Below, piece by piece: positions 33,517 through 41,739 of a stretch of 64,000 nt of DNA. The position numbers and the translations under genes are program-made. The stretch's first letter is position 1. The number at the start of each line of letters is the position of its first letter. The notes beneath the pieces are model-generated. The model was not told where the DNA came from. It ran no database searches and saw only the letters and a program-made list of their open reading frames with translations. Origin of the DNA: Bosea vestrisii (GTDB taxonomy: Bacteria; Pseudomonadota; Alphaproteobacteria; Rhizobiales; Beijerinckiaceae); NCBI RefSeq assembly GCF_030144325.1, contig NZ_CP126307.1, positions 5,484,001-5,548,000 of the forward strand, in the 5' to 3' direction.

Positions 33517-33720
33517 ATGACCAATATCCTCCTGATCCTGGGTATCATCGCGACGCTGGCCGCTTCGATCTGGCTCGCGCTCGAGAACAATGCGGCGCTG
33601 GCTCTGCCGTTGGTGATCGTGCTTGCCGGCCTGATCCGCACGCTGGTCCGCCGCTCGGGTCGGAGAGGCATAACGCCGGCCGAGGTCGCGCCGCCTCCGC
33701 ACGATGACCGGCAGCTGTGA
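33517..33720 (+). CDS. 67-residue two-helix membrane protein
   Basis: ATG 33517 is preceded by GGAGGCAGGC and the frame stops at 33718-33720. The protein opens MTNILLILGIIATLAASIWLALE, with a second helix AALALPLVIVLAGLIRTLVRR, then a hydrophilic tail. It precedes tRNA-Pro by 68 bp. No family recognised. Confidence 0.6.
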   Translation: MTNILLILGIIATLAASIWLALENNAALALPLVIVLAGLIRTLVRRSGRRGITPAEVAPPPHDDRQL

Positions 33721-33788
33721 ATCCAGCAGCACGACCCGGCAATTGCCGCGTTGCATCGCGGCGGCCGGCCCTCTATAAGCCGTCGCGT

Positions 33789-33866
33789 CGGAGCGTAGCG
33801 CAGCCCGGTTAGCGCACTTGTCTGGGGGACAAGGGGTCGGAGGTTCGAATCCTCTCGCTCCGACCA
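33789..33866 (+). tRNA. tRNA-Pro (anticodon GGG)
   Basis: A full cloverleaf can be drawn. The acceptor CGGAGCG (33789-33795) pairs with CGCTCCG (33856-33862), with discriminator A and encoded CCA at 33864-33866. The D arm is GCGC-loop-GCGC. The anticodon stem CTTGT/ACAAG encloses CTGGGGG, giving anticodon GGG for proline CCC/CCU codons. The T arm is GGAGG-TTCGAAT-CCTCT. A T-rich run (33867-33880) directly after CCA is a plausible terminator. Confidence 0.95.
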
Positions 33867-33995
33867 TTTTTTCTTTTATTTCAATTGTTTGTACGAGCGC
33901 GTTCGGCGGCGTCGTTTCTCGACTCCGGAATGAAGCGCGAGCAAATCGCGCCGTTCGAGACAGAAAGTCCCGACAAAGTCCCGACGGATACTCGC

Positions 33996-34136
33996 ATGTC
34001 CTTCCGGCCCTGCACTCTCATTGTCGCTTCGCTGCTCATCGCTCTGATGACCTCTGCCTGCTCTCGCGAGGAAACACGCCCAGCGACCTGCCAAACGCAC
34101 AAGGTCAGCAACGGCGAATTGACCGAGTGCCGCTGA
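33996..34136 (+). CDS. 46-residue lipoprotein
   Basis: The frame from ATG 33996 gives MSFRPCTLIVASLLIALM and the lipobox TSAC, followed by a 27-residue hydrophilic tail with two cysteines. Size and form resemble entericidin-type or other small envelope lipoproteins. In-frame upstream starts exist, but only this one places the signal peptide at the N-terminus. It is 129 bp downstream of tRNA-Pro. Confidence 0.5.
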   Translation: MSFRPCTLIVASLLIALMTSACSREETRPATCQTHKVSNGELTECR

Positions 34137-34240
34137 CGCTTCGGCGGAACGCGCGGCCGCTGTGGAAAACTTGCAGCGCCGGTCGACGAATGCAGGCGCC
34201 TGTGCAACTCCCGGTATGGGGAATATGGGGCGGCGATCAC

Positions 34241-34675
34241 ATGAAGAAGCTGATGGCATGCGCCGTCGCGCTCGGGCTGGGCGCGTGCGGCACGGTTACG
34301 CGTGGCACGACGAATGACGTGACGTTTAATTCCGAGCCACCTGGAGCAGAGATGCGGACTTCGACCGGGCTGACCTGTCCGACAACACCATGCACGTTGC
34401 CGATCTCGCGGCGCCAGGAGTTTGTCGCGACATTCTCGCTGGAGGGTCACAAGGACCAGCAGGTCAATGTCACGACCGATGTCAGTGGCGGCGGTGCAGC
34501 CGGTTTCGCGGGCAACGTCCTGATCGGTGGCGTGATCGGCATGGGTGTCGACGTGGCCACCGGAGCCGCGCTCGACCATAAGCCCAATCCGGTCTTCGCC
34601 AGGATGGAGCCGATCGTAAGACCTCGTGCAACACCGGTTCAGCGCGGCCGCAGGGGGCGAGTCACGACGTCCTGA
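34241..34675 (+). CDS. putative lipoprotein with PEGA-like segment
   Basis: A 144-residue protein with signal peptide MKKLMACAVALGLGAC, a lipobox cysteine at about residue 16, then GTVTRGTTNDVTFNSEPPGAEMRTSTG, which resembles the PEGA-type 'SxPPGAxV' segment of envelope lipoproteins. A glycine-rich helix pair (AGFAGNVLIGGVIGMGVDVATGAAL) may associate with a membrane. The C-terminus is arginine-rich. Function unknown; probably outer-membrane anchored. Confidence 0.75.
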   Translation: MKKLMACAVALGLGACGTVTRGTTNDVTFNSEPPGAEMRTSTGLTCPTTPCTLPISRRQEFVATFSLEGHKDQQVNVTTDVSGGGAAGFAGNVLIGGVIGMGVDVATGAALDHKPNPVFARMEPIVRPRATPVQRGRRGRVTTS

Positions 34676-34919
34676 ATCGCGCAGGGTCTCGCTGACGGGA
34701 GGCCGTCCGCGCGTCTTCATCGGCCTTGACCTTTGGTGGCCGAGTATCTCTGCAACCACATCGTCGTTCGGTGCAGCGCATGCGGGATCAGAGGGCGGCC
34801 GTCCCGTTTCGGGGCGGTTCGGCCAGCCGGGTGTTAACCGTTTCTTAGGGCTTCGATTGCGCTGCCTCCACCGCAGGCGCAGGGTCGGCGTCTCACAGCA
34901 GGAAACGGGACATATCGTC

Positions 34920-35732
34920 ATGTCGACGGCGTTGACCGATCGTCGGTCGCTGCGGCCGCAGACCGCCGTCGCGACGGGCAGGGGCTCGCTCGAAAGATTC
35001 TTCGTCGGGCTCCAGCCCGATTGGCATTCCAGCTGGGCCTGGGACCATTACGAGGCGACGATCCTCGCGCTGATGCACCAGTTCCGCCTGAAGCGGCTCT
35101 GCGAGATCGGTGGCGGTCGCGATCCGCTGTTCACCGCAGAGGAGGCGCACCGCTACGGGCTCGACCTCGTCGTCAACGACATCGACGCTGGCGAGCTCGC
35201 CTTGACGCCGGAGGGGCTGCGCACCGCTCGCTTCGACATCGCCGGCGATCTTTCCGAGCCGGACATCGCCCGCGGCGGCTACGACATGATGGTCTCGCGC
35301 ATGGTCTTCGAGCATGTCCATGACGTCGAGCGTGCCTGGAGCAACATCCACGCCTTGCTGGCGCCCGGCGGAATCGGCCTCGCCTTCGTCCCGACTTTGT
35401 GGGCCCCGGTCTTCGCGCTCAACCATATCCTGCCGAAGAAGGCCTCGCGCGCCATCGTGCACGCGCTCTTCCCGGCGCGGCGCGAGGGCGGCAACGCTCC
35501 GGTCTTCCCGGCCTATTACGATCGCTGCCGCGGCAGCAGCGCCGCGCTCGAGCCGATGCTGCAGCGAGCCGGCTTCCGCGACACCCGCATCCAGCCCTTT
35601 TGGGGCCATGGCTATTTTGACCGGATGCCGGGCCTGCGCGGTCTCGACGCCGCCTTCAACCGGCTCGCGGCCAGAACCGATTGGCGCTTTGTGACGACCT
35701 ACACCTACGTCGTGGTGCGCAAGGAGCGCTGA
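34920..35732 (+). CDS. class I SAM-dependent methyltransferase of the polysaccharide locus
   Basis: A 270-residue methyltransferase. Motif I is KRLCEIGGGRDPLF, with the acidic NDIDAGEL next and the post-motif VSRMVFEHVHDVERAWSNIHALLAPGGIG as in sugar and small-molecule methyltransferases. It stands opposite an O-antigen ligase gene and overlaps its 3' end by 28 bp. Methylation of a polysaccharide or lipid-linked sugar is inferred only from location. Confidence 0.8.
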   Translation: MSTALTDRRSLRPQTAVATGRGSLERFFVGLQPDWHSSWAWDHYEATILALMHQFRLKRLCEIGGGRDPLFTAEEAHRYGLDLVVNDIDAGELALTPEGLRTARFDIAGDLSEPDIARGGYDMMVSRMVFEHVHDVERAWSNIHALLAPGGIGLAFVPTLWAPVFALNHILPKKASRAIVHALFPARREGGNAPVFPAYYDRCRGSSAALEPMLQRAGFRDTRIQPFWGHGYFDRMPGLRGLDAAFNRLAARTDWRFVTTYTYVVVRKER

Positions 35733-36958
35733 GCATCCGAGGCCGGCGCGGGTAGCGCCGCCAGCCCCCAGATCAGGCCGAGCAGCAAATAGAAATGCCG
35801 CCAATGGTCTGTGTCGATCTGCACGCCCTGCAGGATCGTAATGAACAGCACCGACCAGAGCACGATCGCATGTCCCTGCCACGGCGTGCGGCGGAACACG
35901 GCACGCCAGCCGGCAATGCAGGTCGCGGCCGTGAGCGCGAGGTATGCGAAGCCGCCGAGCCAGCCATAGGAGGCGAAGCCGTTGATGTAGACGTTGTGCG
36001 GGTCTTCCGGGAAGGTGAAACGGAAGCGCAGCGGTCCGAAGCCGTTCGGCAGCTCCAGCAACATCGGGATTGAGCGCAACTGGTTGCCGAAGCGGCCGGT
36101 GACGCCCTGATCGTAGTCCTGGTCCAGGCTAGCACGAATCTCGAAGACGCTGCGGATGTTCTCGAAGGAGAGTGCGACCAGCAGCGCCACCACCACCACC
36201 AGCAGCATGACCAGGGTCAGGAAGACGATGCGGGCGCGCTGCGACGTGCTGGTCGAGGTCAGGAAGGTCAGCCCCATCATCAGCAGCGCCGACACCGCGA
36301 GATTGACCCAGGCGCCGCGCGAGAACGACAGGAACAGCGCCAGCAGCGGGATGCTCAACAGGAGAAAGCCCTTCACCAGCCCGATGCGACCGATGAGCAC
36401 CGCGTGCAGCAGATAGATCAGCGGCAGCACCAGGAAAGGCCCGAGCACGTTCGGGTCCTTGAACGTGCCCGATGCCCGGGAGGCGTAGGTGAACACGCCG
36501 GAGAGGCCGCCGACATCGAAATAGCCGAGCACCGCAGCAAGACCCCCGCACCAGGCGGCGAAGAGATAGCCCTTGCGCAGCGTCTCCAGCCGGCCGAGCG
36601 GATCCTCCGCCATGATCGCCGCGAAGAAGATCGCAGTGATCATCAGATAGACTGAGACGGCGGTGAAGCGCACCGAGGCCGACTCGTCCATCCAGGGGAT
36701 CAGCGCGATCACGCCGCCGATATTGTAGACGAGCAGCAGCACCGCCATGGGTAGCAGCTTCTGGGAGAAGCGGATGCCGGTGAGCGCGAAAACGAGCAGC
36801 GTGATCGGGAAGACGAATTCGTAAGGAGAGGGCTCGATCAGCGCGACGAAGCTCACCGCCAGCAGCAGCCACAGCGTGCCGCGCTTGATCGCGGCATAAG
36901 AGATCGTCAGCCGCCGGCGGCGAACTTCACCGCCTTGTCCTTGTGTCAGCGTGCTCAA
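35705..36958 (-). CDS. O-antigen ligase/polymerase family protein (Wzy_C/RfaL-like)
   Basis: A 417-residue, ten- to twelve-helix membrane protein. The extended soluble loop (about residues 270-320) contains GRFGNQLRSIPMLLELPNGFGP and DPHNVYINGFASYGWLGG, the H-N-xx-L/I motif region typical of O-antigen ligases and Wzy polymerases. It starts by an ATGA overlap with the end of the polyprenyl glycosylphosphotransferase gene, so the two are one operon. It likely ligates or polymerises the repeat unit at the periplasmic face. Confidence 0.87.
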   Translation of the reverse strand: MSTLTQGQGGEVRRRRLTISYAAIKRGTLWLLLAVSFVALIEPSPYEFVFPITLLVFALTGIRFSQKLLPMAVLLLVYNIGGVIALIPWMDESASVRFTAVSVYLMITAIFFAAIMAEDPLGRLETLRKGYLFAAWCGGLAAVLGYFDVGGLSGVFTYASRASGTFKDPNVLGPFLVLPLIYLLHAVLIGRIGLVKGFLLLSIPLLALFLSFSRGAWVNLAVSALLMMGLTFLTSTSTSQRARIVFLTLVMLLVVVVALLVALSFENIRSVFEIRASLDQDYDQGVTGRFGNQLRSIPMLLELPNGFGPLRFRFTFPEDPHNVYINGFASYGWLGGFAYLALTAATCIAGWRAVFRRTPWQGHAIVLWSVLFITILQGVQIDTDHWRHFYLLLGLIWGLAALPAPASDAQRSLRTTT

Positions 36959-38496
36959 TAGGCGTTCTCGTTCTTGGTCATCAGCGAGAACGGCGTCTTG
37001 ATCAGGATGTAGAGGTCGAGCAGCACCGACCAGTTCTCGATGTAATAGAGATCGTGCTCGACGCGGCGCTGGATCTTGTCCTCCGTGTCGGTCTCGCCAC
37101 GCCAGCCATGGACCTGGGCCCAGCCGGTGATGCCGGGCTTGACCTTGTGGCGGGCGAAATAACCGTCGACGACCTGCTCATAGGCGCGGTTCGAGGCCGT
37201 GGCGTGGATCGCGTGCGGACGCGGGCCGACCAGCGAGAGATTGCCCCTGAACACGACGTTGAGGAGCTGCGGCAATTCGTCGATCGAGGTCTTGCGGATG
37301 AAGCGGCCGACGCGGGTGACGCGCGGATCGTTCTTGGTCACCTGCTTGGCGGCGGCGTGGTCGCTCATCTCGTGATAGAGCGAGCGGAACTTCAGCACCT
37401 CGATCATCTCGTTGTTGAAGCCGTAGCGCTTCTGGCGGAACAGGACCGGCCCCTTTGAGTCGAGCTTGACCGCGATGGCGGTCGCCAGCATCAGCGGCGA
37501 GAGTGCGATCAGCGCCAATGTGCCGACGATCTTGTCGAACAGCCATTTGACGACGATGTCCCAGTCGGCGATCGGCCGGTCGAAGACGTCGAGGACCGGG
37601 ACGGCGCCGATATAGGAATAGGAGCGCGGCCGGAACCGGAGCTTCGACATATGGGCCGAGAGCCGGATGTCGATCGGCAGCACCCAGAGCTTGCGCAGCA
37701 TGGTGAGCAGGCGCGCTTCGGCCGAGATCGGCAGCGTGAAGATCACGAGGTCGAGCTTGGTGCGGCGCGCGAACTCGACGAGATCGTCGATCGTGCCGAG
37801 CTTGGGGTAGCCGGCGACGAGATCGGGCGAGCGCTCGTCATTGCGGTCGTCGAACACGCCGCAGATGCGAAAGCCCGTGTCGCGCTGGGCCTCCAGCGCC
37901 TTGATCAGCTCCTCGCCGGCCGGACCGCCGCCAACGATCGCGGTGCGCCGCTCGAGCCGGCCCATCCGGGTAAGGCGCAGCACGATGAGCGAGACCGTCA
38001 GTCGTTCGGCGAGCAGCAGCACGAGCCCGACGGTGTAGAATCCCGCGAGCCAGACGCGCGAAACCTGGTCGCCGACCTTGAGGAAGAAGAAGCCGGCGAG
38101 GGCCAGCAGGAACAGCACGGTCCAGCCGGCGGTGACCCGCACCGCCATGGTGATGAAGTTGCGCAACGCGCCGACATGGTAGAGACGCAGGGCCTGGAAG
38201 ACCGCGAGCGCGCCGATCGCCAGCAGCGGTACGGTGACCTGATAGGGCAGGATGTAGTCAACCGCGCCGGCGACGTAGAAGGCAAAGACCAGCCCGCCGA
38301 CGCCGAGGATCACCAGCACATCGGCGAGACGCACCAAGCCCTCGATCAGCACTGGCGACAGCGTCTGCTTGACGGGCATGGCGGCGATCCGCTCGGCCAG
38401 CGGATGGAAGGCCCGCGTGCTGGCGGGCTCCCCGCTGGTCGGCGCGGTGCCGGCCGAATCCGCCTTGATCAGGTCGCGAACGTCGAAAGCGCCCAT
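36955..38496 (-). CDS. polyprenyl glycosylphosphotransferase (undecaprenyl-phosphate glucose phosphotransferase type)
   Basis: A 513-residue WcaJ/WbaP-like enzyme that places the first sugar phosphate on undecaprenyl phosphate. Four N-terminal helices (about residues 45-165) are followed by a CoA-binding/Rossmann segment (RRTAIVGGGPAGEELIKALEA). The C-terminal catalytic domain shows KRYGFNNEMIEVLKFRSL, KTSIDELPQLLNV, LSLVGPRPHA and VKPGITGWAQVHGWRG. It begins 512 bp from the SMR genes and initiates the surface polysaccharide in this locus. Confidence 0.93.
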   Translation of the reverse strand: MGAFDVRDLIKADSAGTAPTSGEPASTRAFHPLAERIAAMPVKQTLSPVLIEGLVRLADVLVILGVGGLVFAFYVAGAVDYILPYQVTVPLLAIGALAVFQALRLYHVGALRNFITMAVRVTAGWTVLFLLALAGFFFLKVGDQVSRVWLAGFYTVGLVLLLAERLTVSLIVLRLTRMGRLERRTAIVGGGPAGEELIKALEAQRDTGFRICGVFDDRNDERSPDLVAGYPKLGTIDDLVEFARRTKLDLVIFTLPISAEARLLTMLRKLWVLPIDIRLSAHMSKLRFRPRSYSYIGAVPVLDVFDRPIADWDIVVKWLFDKIVGTLALIALSPLMLATAIAVKLDSKGPVLFRQKRYGFNNEMIEVLKFRSLYHEMSDHAAAKQVTKNDPRVTRVGRFIRKTSIDELPQLLNVVFRGNLSLVGPRPHAIHATASNRAYEQVVDGYFARHKVKPGITGWAQVHGWRGETDTEDKIQRRVEHDLYYIENWSVLLDLYILIKTPFSLMTKNENAY

Positions 38497-39008
38497 CTCG
38501 TCCAGTCCTCGCGCGCGGCGACACGCAGCCGCGCTGAAAGCCCTCGTGACCTAGCGCAAATTGCTCTCGGAAGACTTAATCGGACTCTGCGGAAGCGATC
38601 GGGATTTGAAGCGATTTTACGCCATCGGGGACGCCCCAAAACGGCGGCGGCGGAGCATCTTTTTCCAGACGTATGGAAAGGTCGATTTTCGCTCGGGCCT
38701 TCAAGGTATTAGCCGATGGTCTTGTCAGCCGGAAATGAGTCAAAAAGTACCGCAAAAGTTATGGTCGAGTTGACAAAAGCATAGATTCAGGCACTTAAGG
38801 CCTCGATGAGTGTCTGAGAAGCACATATTTTATCGACTTTGCCCACGGGTATTTCCGTAACATTTGGGCATGGTGGTGTGCTGGCCTTCGGCGAAAGCCT
38901 GAGCGCTCCCTTCATCTCTAACATCGTCTTTTAAACGCTAACGATGCGCACCCCGCAGACGCCGCACCCGCGCCGCCTGCGCCCTGGGCCAGCGCCCCTG
39001 TGTGACTT
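38497..39008. other. 512-bp AT-richer intergenic region upstream of the glycosylphosphotransferase and SMR genes
   Basis: No convincing gene, RNA or repeat was found. It is clearly lower in G+C than its surroundings between about 38560 and 38900 and is likely to hold the divergent promoters. Searching for ACGR-loop hairpins like those at 27291 gave nothing convincing before the SMR genes. Confidence 0.5.
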
Positions 39009-39365
39009 ATGTCTTTCCATTGGTTGATCCTGCTCGCGGCCATCGCCGTCGAGTTGCTCGCGACATCGGCGCTGAAGGCCTTCGTCGCGGCCCCGGTCCT
39101 CGTCGCGGTCCTGCCGCTCGTGCTGATCGGACTATCCTTCGCCCTGCTCAGCGTCGCGCTGCGCGTCATCCCCATGGCCGTCGCCTACGCGGTCTGGGAA
39201 GGCCTCGGCATCGTCGGCATCGCCCTGATCGGCCATGCCTTCTTCGCCGAGCATCTGACGGTCTCGCGCATCCTGGCGCTGGCCCTGATCATCGGCGGCA
39301 TCGTGCTGCTGGAACGCGGCGTCGGCCACGACGCGCCTGAGAAGGATGAGCGGAGGCTGGTGTGA
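39009..39365 (+). CDS. SMR family transporter, first subunit of a tandem pair
   Basis: A 118-residue four-helix small multidrug resistance protein. The helix-1 glutamate is in LAAIAVELLATSALKAF, and helix 3 carries VIPMAVAYAVWEGLGIVGIAL. The C-terminal tail is charged (HDAPEKDERRLV). It overlaps a second SMR gene (GTGA), so the two probably form a heterodimer of the kind known from MdtJI or EbrAB. Substrate unknown. Confidence 0.87.
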   Translation: MSFHWLILLAAIAVELLATSALKAFVAAPVLVAVLPLVLIGLSFALLSVALRVIPMAVAYAVWEGLGIVGIALIGHAFFAEHLTVSRILALALIIGGIVLLERGVGHDAPEKDERRLV

Positions 39366-39700
39366 CCTTCGCTGCTTCCGCGCAGGCCTTCGCAATGGCC
39401 TGGCTCGCACTTGCCGTCACCCTCGAGGTGATCGGCACCAGCCTGCTCAAGCTCTCCGACGGGCTGAAGCGTCGTCTCGTCGGCGCCCTCGGCGTGCTCT
39501 GCGTCGTCGGTGCCTTCGCCGCCCTGGCGCAGGCGATCCGCGGCATGGACCTCTCGGTCGCCTACGCCGTCTGGGGCGGCGTCGGCCTGGTGCTGACGGC
39601 CGTGGTCGGCTCGCTTGCCTTCGGCCAGCGCATCCGCCCGGCCGGCTGGCTCGGCATCGCGCTGGTCATCGCCGGCGTGGTCGCGCTCAAGCTGTTCTGA
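39362..39700 (+). CDS. SMR family transporter, second subunit of a tandem pair
   Basis: A 112-residue SMR protein beginning with GTG at 39362, which overlaps the stop of the preceding SMR gene. The glutamate is in ALAVTLEVIGTSLLKLSDG, and SVAYAVWGGVGLVLTAVVGSL is the helix-3 signature. The hydrophobic pattern differs enough from its partner to suit a heterodimer with fixed opposite topologies. A REP-like repeat follows. Confidence 0.87.
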   Translation: MTFAASAQAFAMAWLALAVTLEVIGTSLLKLSDGLKRRLVGALGVLCVVGAFAALAQAIRGMDLSVAYAVWGGVGLVLTAVVGSLAFGQRIRPAGWLGIALVIAGVVALKLF

Positions 39701-39710
39701 ATAGTGCGCC

Positions 39711-39860
39711 GTCTTTCCGGGGCGGCGCGAAGCGCCGAGCCCGGAATCCAGAACCGCTGTCAGCCATCGTGGAGGTGCGACAGCCGACGGACTTCTTCGG
39801 ATACGGCATCGGTTCTGGGTTCCGGGCTCAGGCCTTCGGCCTGCCCCGGAATGACGGGGA
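39711..39860. repeat. REP-like inverted repeat element, family B
   Basis: About 150 bp between converging genes. The left half contains TTCCGGGGCGGCGCGAAGCG, then CCCGGAATCCAGAACC. The right half repeats them in reverse as GGTTCTGGGTTCCGGG and GGCCTGCCCCGGAATGACG. Each half is itself palindromic, and the halves pair, so the transcript can fold into a long hairpin. This type of element is common in rhizobial and Bosea-like genomes. Confidence 0.75.
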
Positions 39861-39875
39861 GTGAGCCGAAACCAC

Positions 39876-40244
39876 TCAGTTCAGGAACGGGTTCTTCCAC
39901 CCGCCCTGCTGGGCCGGCGCCTTGGGCGGAAAGACCTCGGCGAGATAGTCGAGCACCTTGCCGCGCTCGTCCGTGGCGAGGACCGGCATGTTGTGCTTGC
40001 TGACCATCCAGTCGAGTGTCTCGCCCCACTTCTCGCGGCTCAGTCCCTGCGCTGCGACCAGCTTGAAGTTGTGGCAGGCGATGCAAGCATAGAAGGCCTC
40101 GTCGCGGTTGGGCCCGGCCGGGAACATCTCCGGCGTCTCCTCCGACGGGGCAGGGGCCTGCGCCAGCGCCGACGACGCGGCGAACAGAAGCCCCGCGCCG
40201 AGCACGAGCCCGGCGCGGCGAAAGCGGGTGGTCATGGCGCTCAC
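39876..40244 (-). CDS. sorB: c-type cytochrome subunit of sulfite dehydrogenase (SorB-like)
   Basis: A 122-residue exported monohaem cytochrome c. A signal peptide (GLVLGAGLLFAASSALAQA) is followed by the haem motif ACIACHNFK and, C-terminally, the axial methionine in SKHNMPVLA. It starts by an ATGA overlap with the sulfite oxidase gene, matching the SorAB heterodimer, in which this subunit takes electrons from the molybdopterin subunit in the periplasm. A later ATG at 40235 is an alternative start. Confidence 0.85.
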   Translation of the reverse strand: MSAMTTRFRRAGLVLGAGLLFAASSALAQAPAPSEETPEMFPAGPNRDEAFYACIACHNFKLVAAQGLSREKWGETLDWMVSKHNMPVLATDERGKVLDYLAEVFPPKAPAQQGGWKNPFLN

Positions 40245-41614
40245 CCGACCAGCACCGCGACCCGGTGCATCGGATTGGCGCCATAGCCCTGCGGGTTCCA
40301 GCCGCCGGCGACATGCGGTTGCGCCCGGCCCTTGCTGTCGGTCGCGCGGACCCAGAGTTCGTAATAGCCGTCGGAGGGCAGTTCGACCTCGGCCGTCCAG
40401 CGCCGCCAGTCATAACGGTTGCGTGGCTCGGCCGCCTTGGCCTGTTTCCAGGTCGCGCCGAAATCGATCGAGACGTCGACACGCGAGACCCCCTCGTGCC
40501 CGTCCCAGGCCGCGCCGCGCAGTGCGAGCTTGCGGGTTCCGGCTGCGATGCGTGTGCCGTTCGCCGGATTGGTGATGATGCCGCGCACCGGCATATCGGT
40601 CATGGTGCGCATATTGGCATCGTCGGTCTTGCCGCCGGGGATCATCGGCTTGATCGCGACCGAATAGGAGGTGCCGCCCATGCCCTGGCCGTCATGCTCC
40701 TTGTCGCGGATCGCGATCCGCTTCAGCCATTTATGCGAAACCGAGGCCGGGAAGCCGGGGATGACCACCCGCAGCGGCCCGCCATGGATGGCCGGGAGCG
40801 GCTGGCCGTTCATCGCCCAGACCAGCAGCGCATGCGGCTCGAGCGCAGCCGCGATCGGCACGCCGCGCGAGATCGCATCCTTGCCCGCCTCGCCGGAGAG
40901 ATGCTGGTCGGCGCCGTAATTGCCGGTGTGGACGGCGCTCGATTTGATGCCGGCGCTCTGCAGCACGTCGGCGAGCGGCACGCCTGTCCATTCGGCGCAG
41001 CCGGCGCCGCCATTGCTCCACTGGTTGCCGCGCGCCTGCGGCTGGAAGAAGGAGCGGCCATTGCCGCCGCATTCCAGCACCGTGCGATAGGTCTTGTGCG
41101 TGAACTTCTGCTTGAGCTCGCCGAGCTTGAGCTTCAGCGGCGTGTTGACCTCGCCGTCGATCGAGAACTCCCAGGCGTCGCCCTCTTTGAAATCGTCGGG
41201 CGTCAGGCCGTTGTTGCGCACGAAGAACTTCTCGAACGGCGTGGTGTCGTCGTCGAGCATGTGCTCGGGGGTCTCGGCGACGAGCGGCCGGTCGCCGAGC
41301 AAGACGAGGCCCTTGGCCTTGCCGGGGAAATCGAGCAGTTGCGGCCCCTTCGGCGCAGCGGCTGCCGCCGGTGCCGAGGATGGGGCGGGGGAGGCGGGCG
41401 GTGCGCCCTGCGCCAGTGCGGCCGGGATCAGCCCGGCCGGCATATGCTCCGAGAACGGGATCGTGCCGCCGACCGCGGCGCCCATCGTCACGAGCCCGGC
41501 GCCACCCAGGAAGCCGCGGCGCGAGGAACCCGTACGGCGGCCGAAGGCCAGGGCGTCGCCGCGCTCCGGATCGTCGCCGTAGAGTTCGCTGAGCGATCGT
41601 TCCTGCTTCGCCAT
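40241..41614 (-). CDS. sorA: periplasmic sulfite:cytochrome c oxidoreductase molybdopterin subunit (SorA-like)
   Basis: A 457-residue molybdenum enzyme oxidising sulfite to sulfate. The N-terminus carries a Tat signal (SSRRGFLGGAGLVTMGA). The sulfite oxidase domain shows FFVRNNGLTP, the cofactor cysteine in TVLECGGNGRSFF, and HGGPLRVVIPG, followed by the C-terminal dimerisation domain from about residue 330. AGGAGG precedes ATG 41614. The longer alanine/proline linker after the signal is unusual in length. It forms an operon with the cytochrome gene. Confidence 0.92.
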   Translation of the reverse strand: MAKQERSLSELYGDDPERGDALAFGRRTGSSRRGFLGGAGLVTMGAAVGGTIPFSEHMPAGLIPAALAQGAPPASPAPSSAPAAAAAPKGPQLLDFPGKAKGLVLLGDRPLVAETPEHMLDDDTTPFEKFFVRNNGLTPDDFKEGDAWEFSIDGEVNTPLKLKLGELKQKFTHKTYRTVLECGGNGRSFFQPQARGNQWSNGGAGCAEWTGVPLADVLQSAGIKSSAVHTGNYGADQHLSGEAGKDAISRGVPIAAALEPHALLVWAMNGQPLPAIHGGPLRVVIPGFPASVSHKWLKRIAIRDKEHDGQGMGGTSYSVAIKPMIPGGKTDDANMRTMTDMPVRGIITNPANGTRIAAGTRKLALRGAAWDGHEGVSRVDVSIDFGATWKQAKAAEPRNRYDWRRWTAEVELPSDGYYELWVRATDSKGRAQPHVAGGWNPQGYGANPMHRVAVLVG

Positions 41615-41739
41615 GGTGTCCTCCTGGGGGCACGGTTGATCCTGCATCCTGTGAGGAGGATGCGCGAACCCAGAAGATTATTCTACCGGCAAGGTACCGC
41701 TCCGGATCGGTCGATCAGCAGATACCGCTCAGCCGGCTT

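Noticed and set aside
33867..34920. A genomic island inserted at tRNA-Pro
   Set aside because: No integrase, no direct repeat of the tRNA 3' end and no mobility gene was seen in the following sequence.
38900..39008. A second guanidine riboswitch before the tandem SMR genes
   Set aside because: ACGA occurs near 38940, but the flanking bases do not form the needed stem and no second ACGR hairpin is present.
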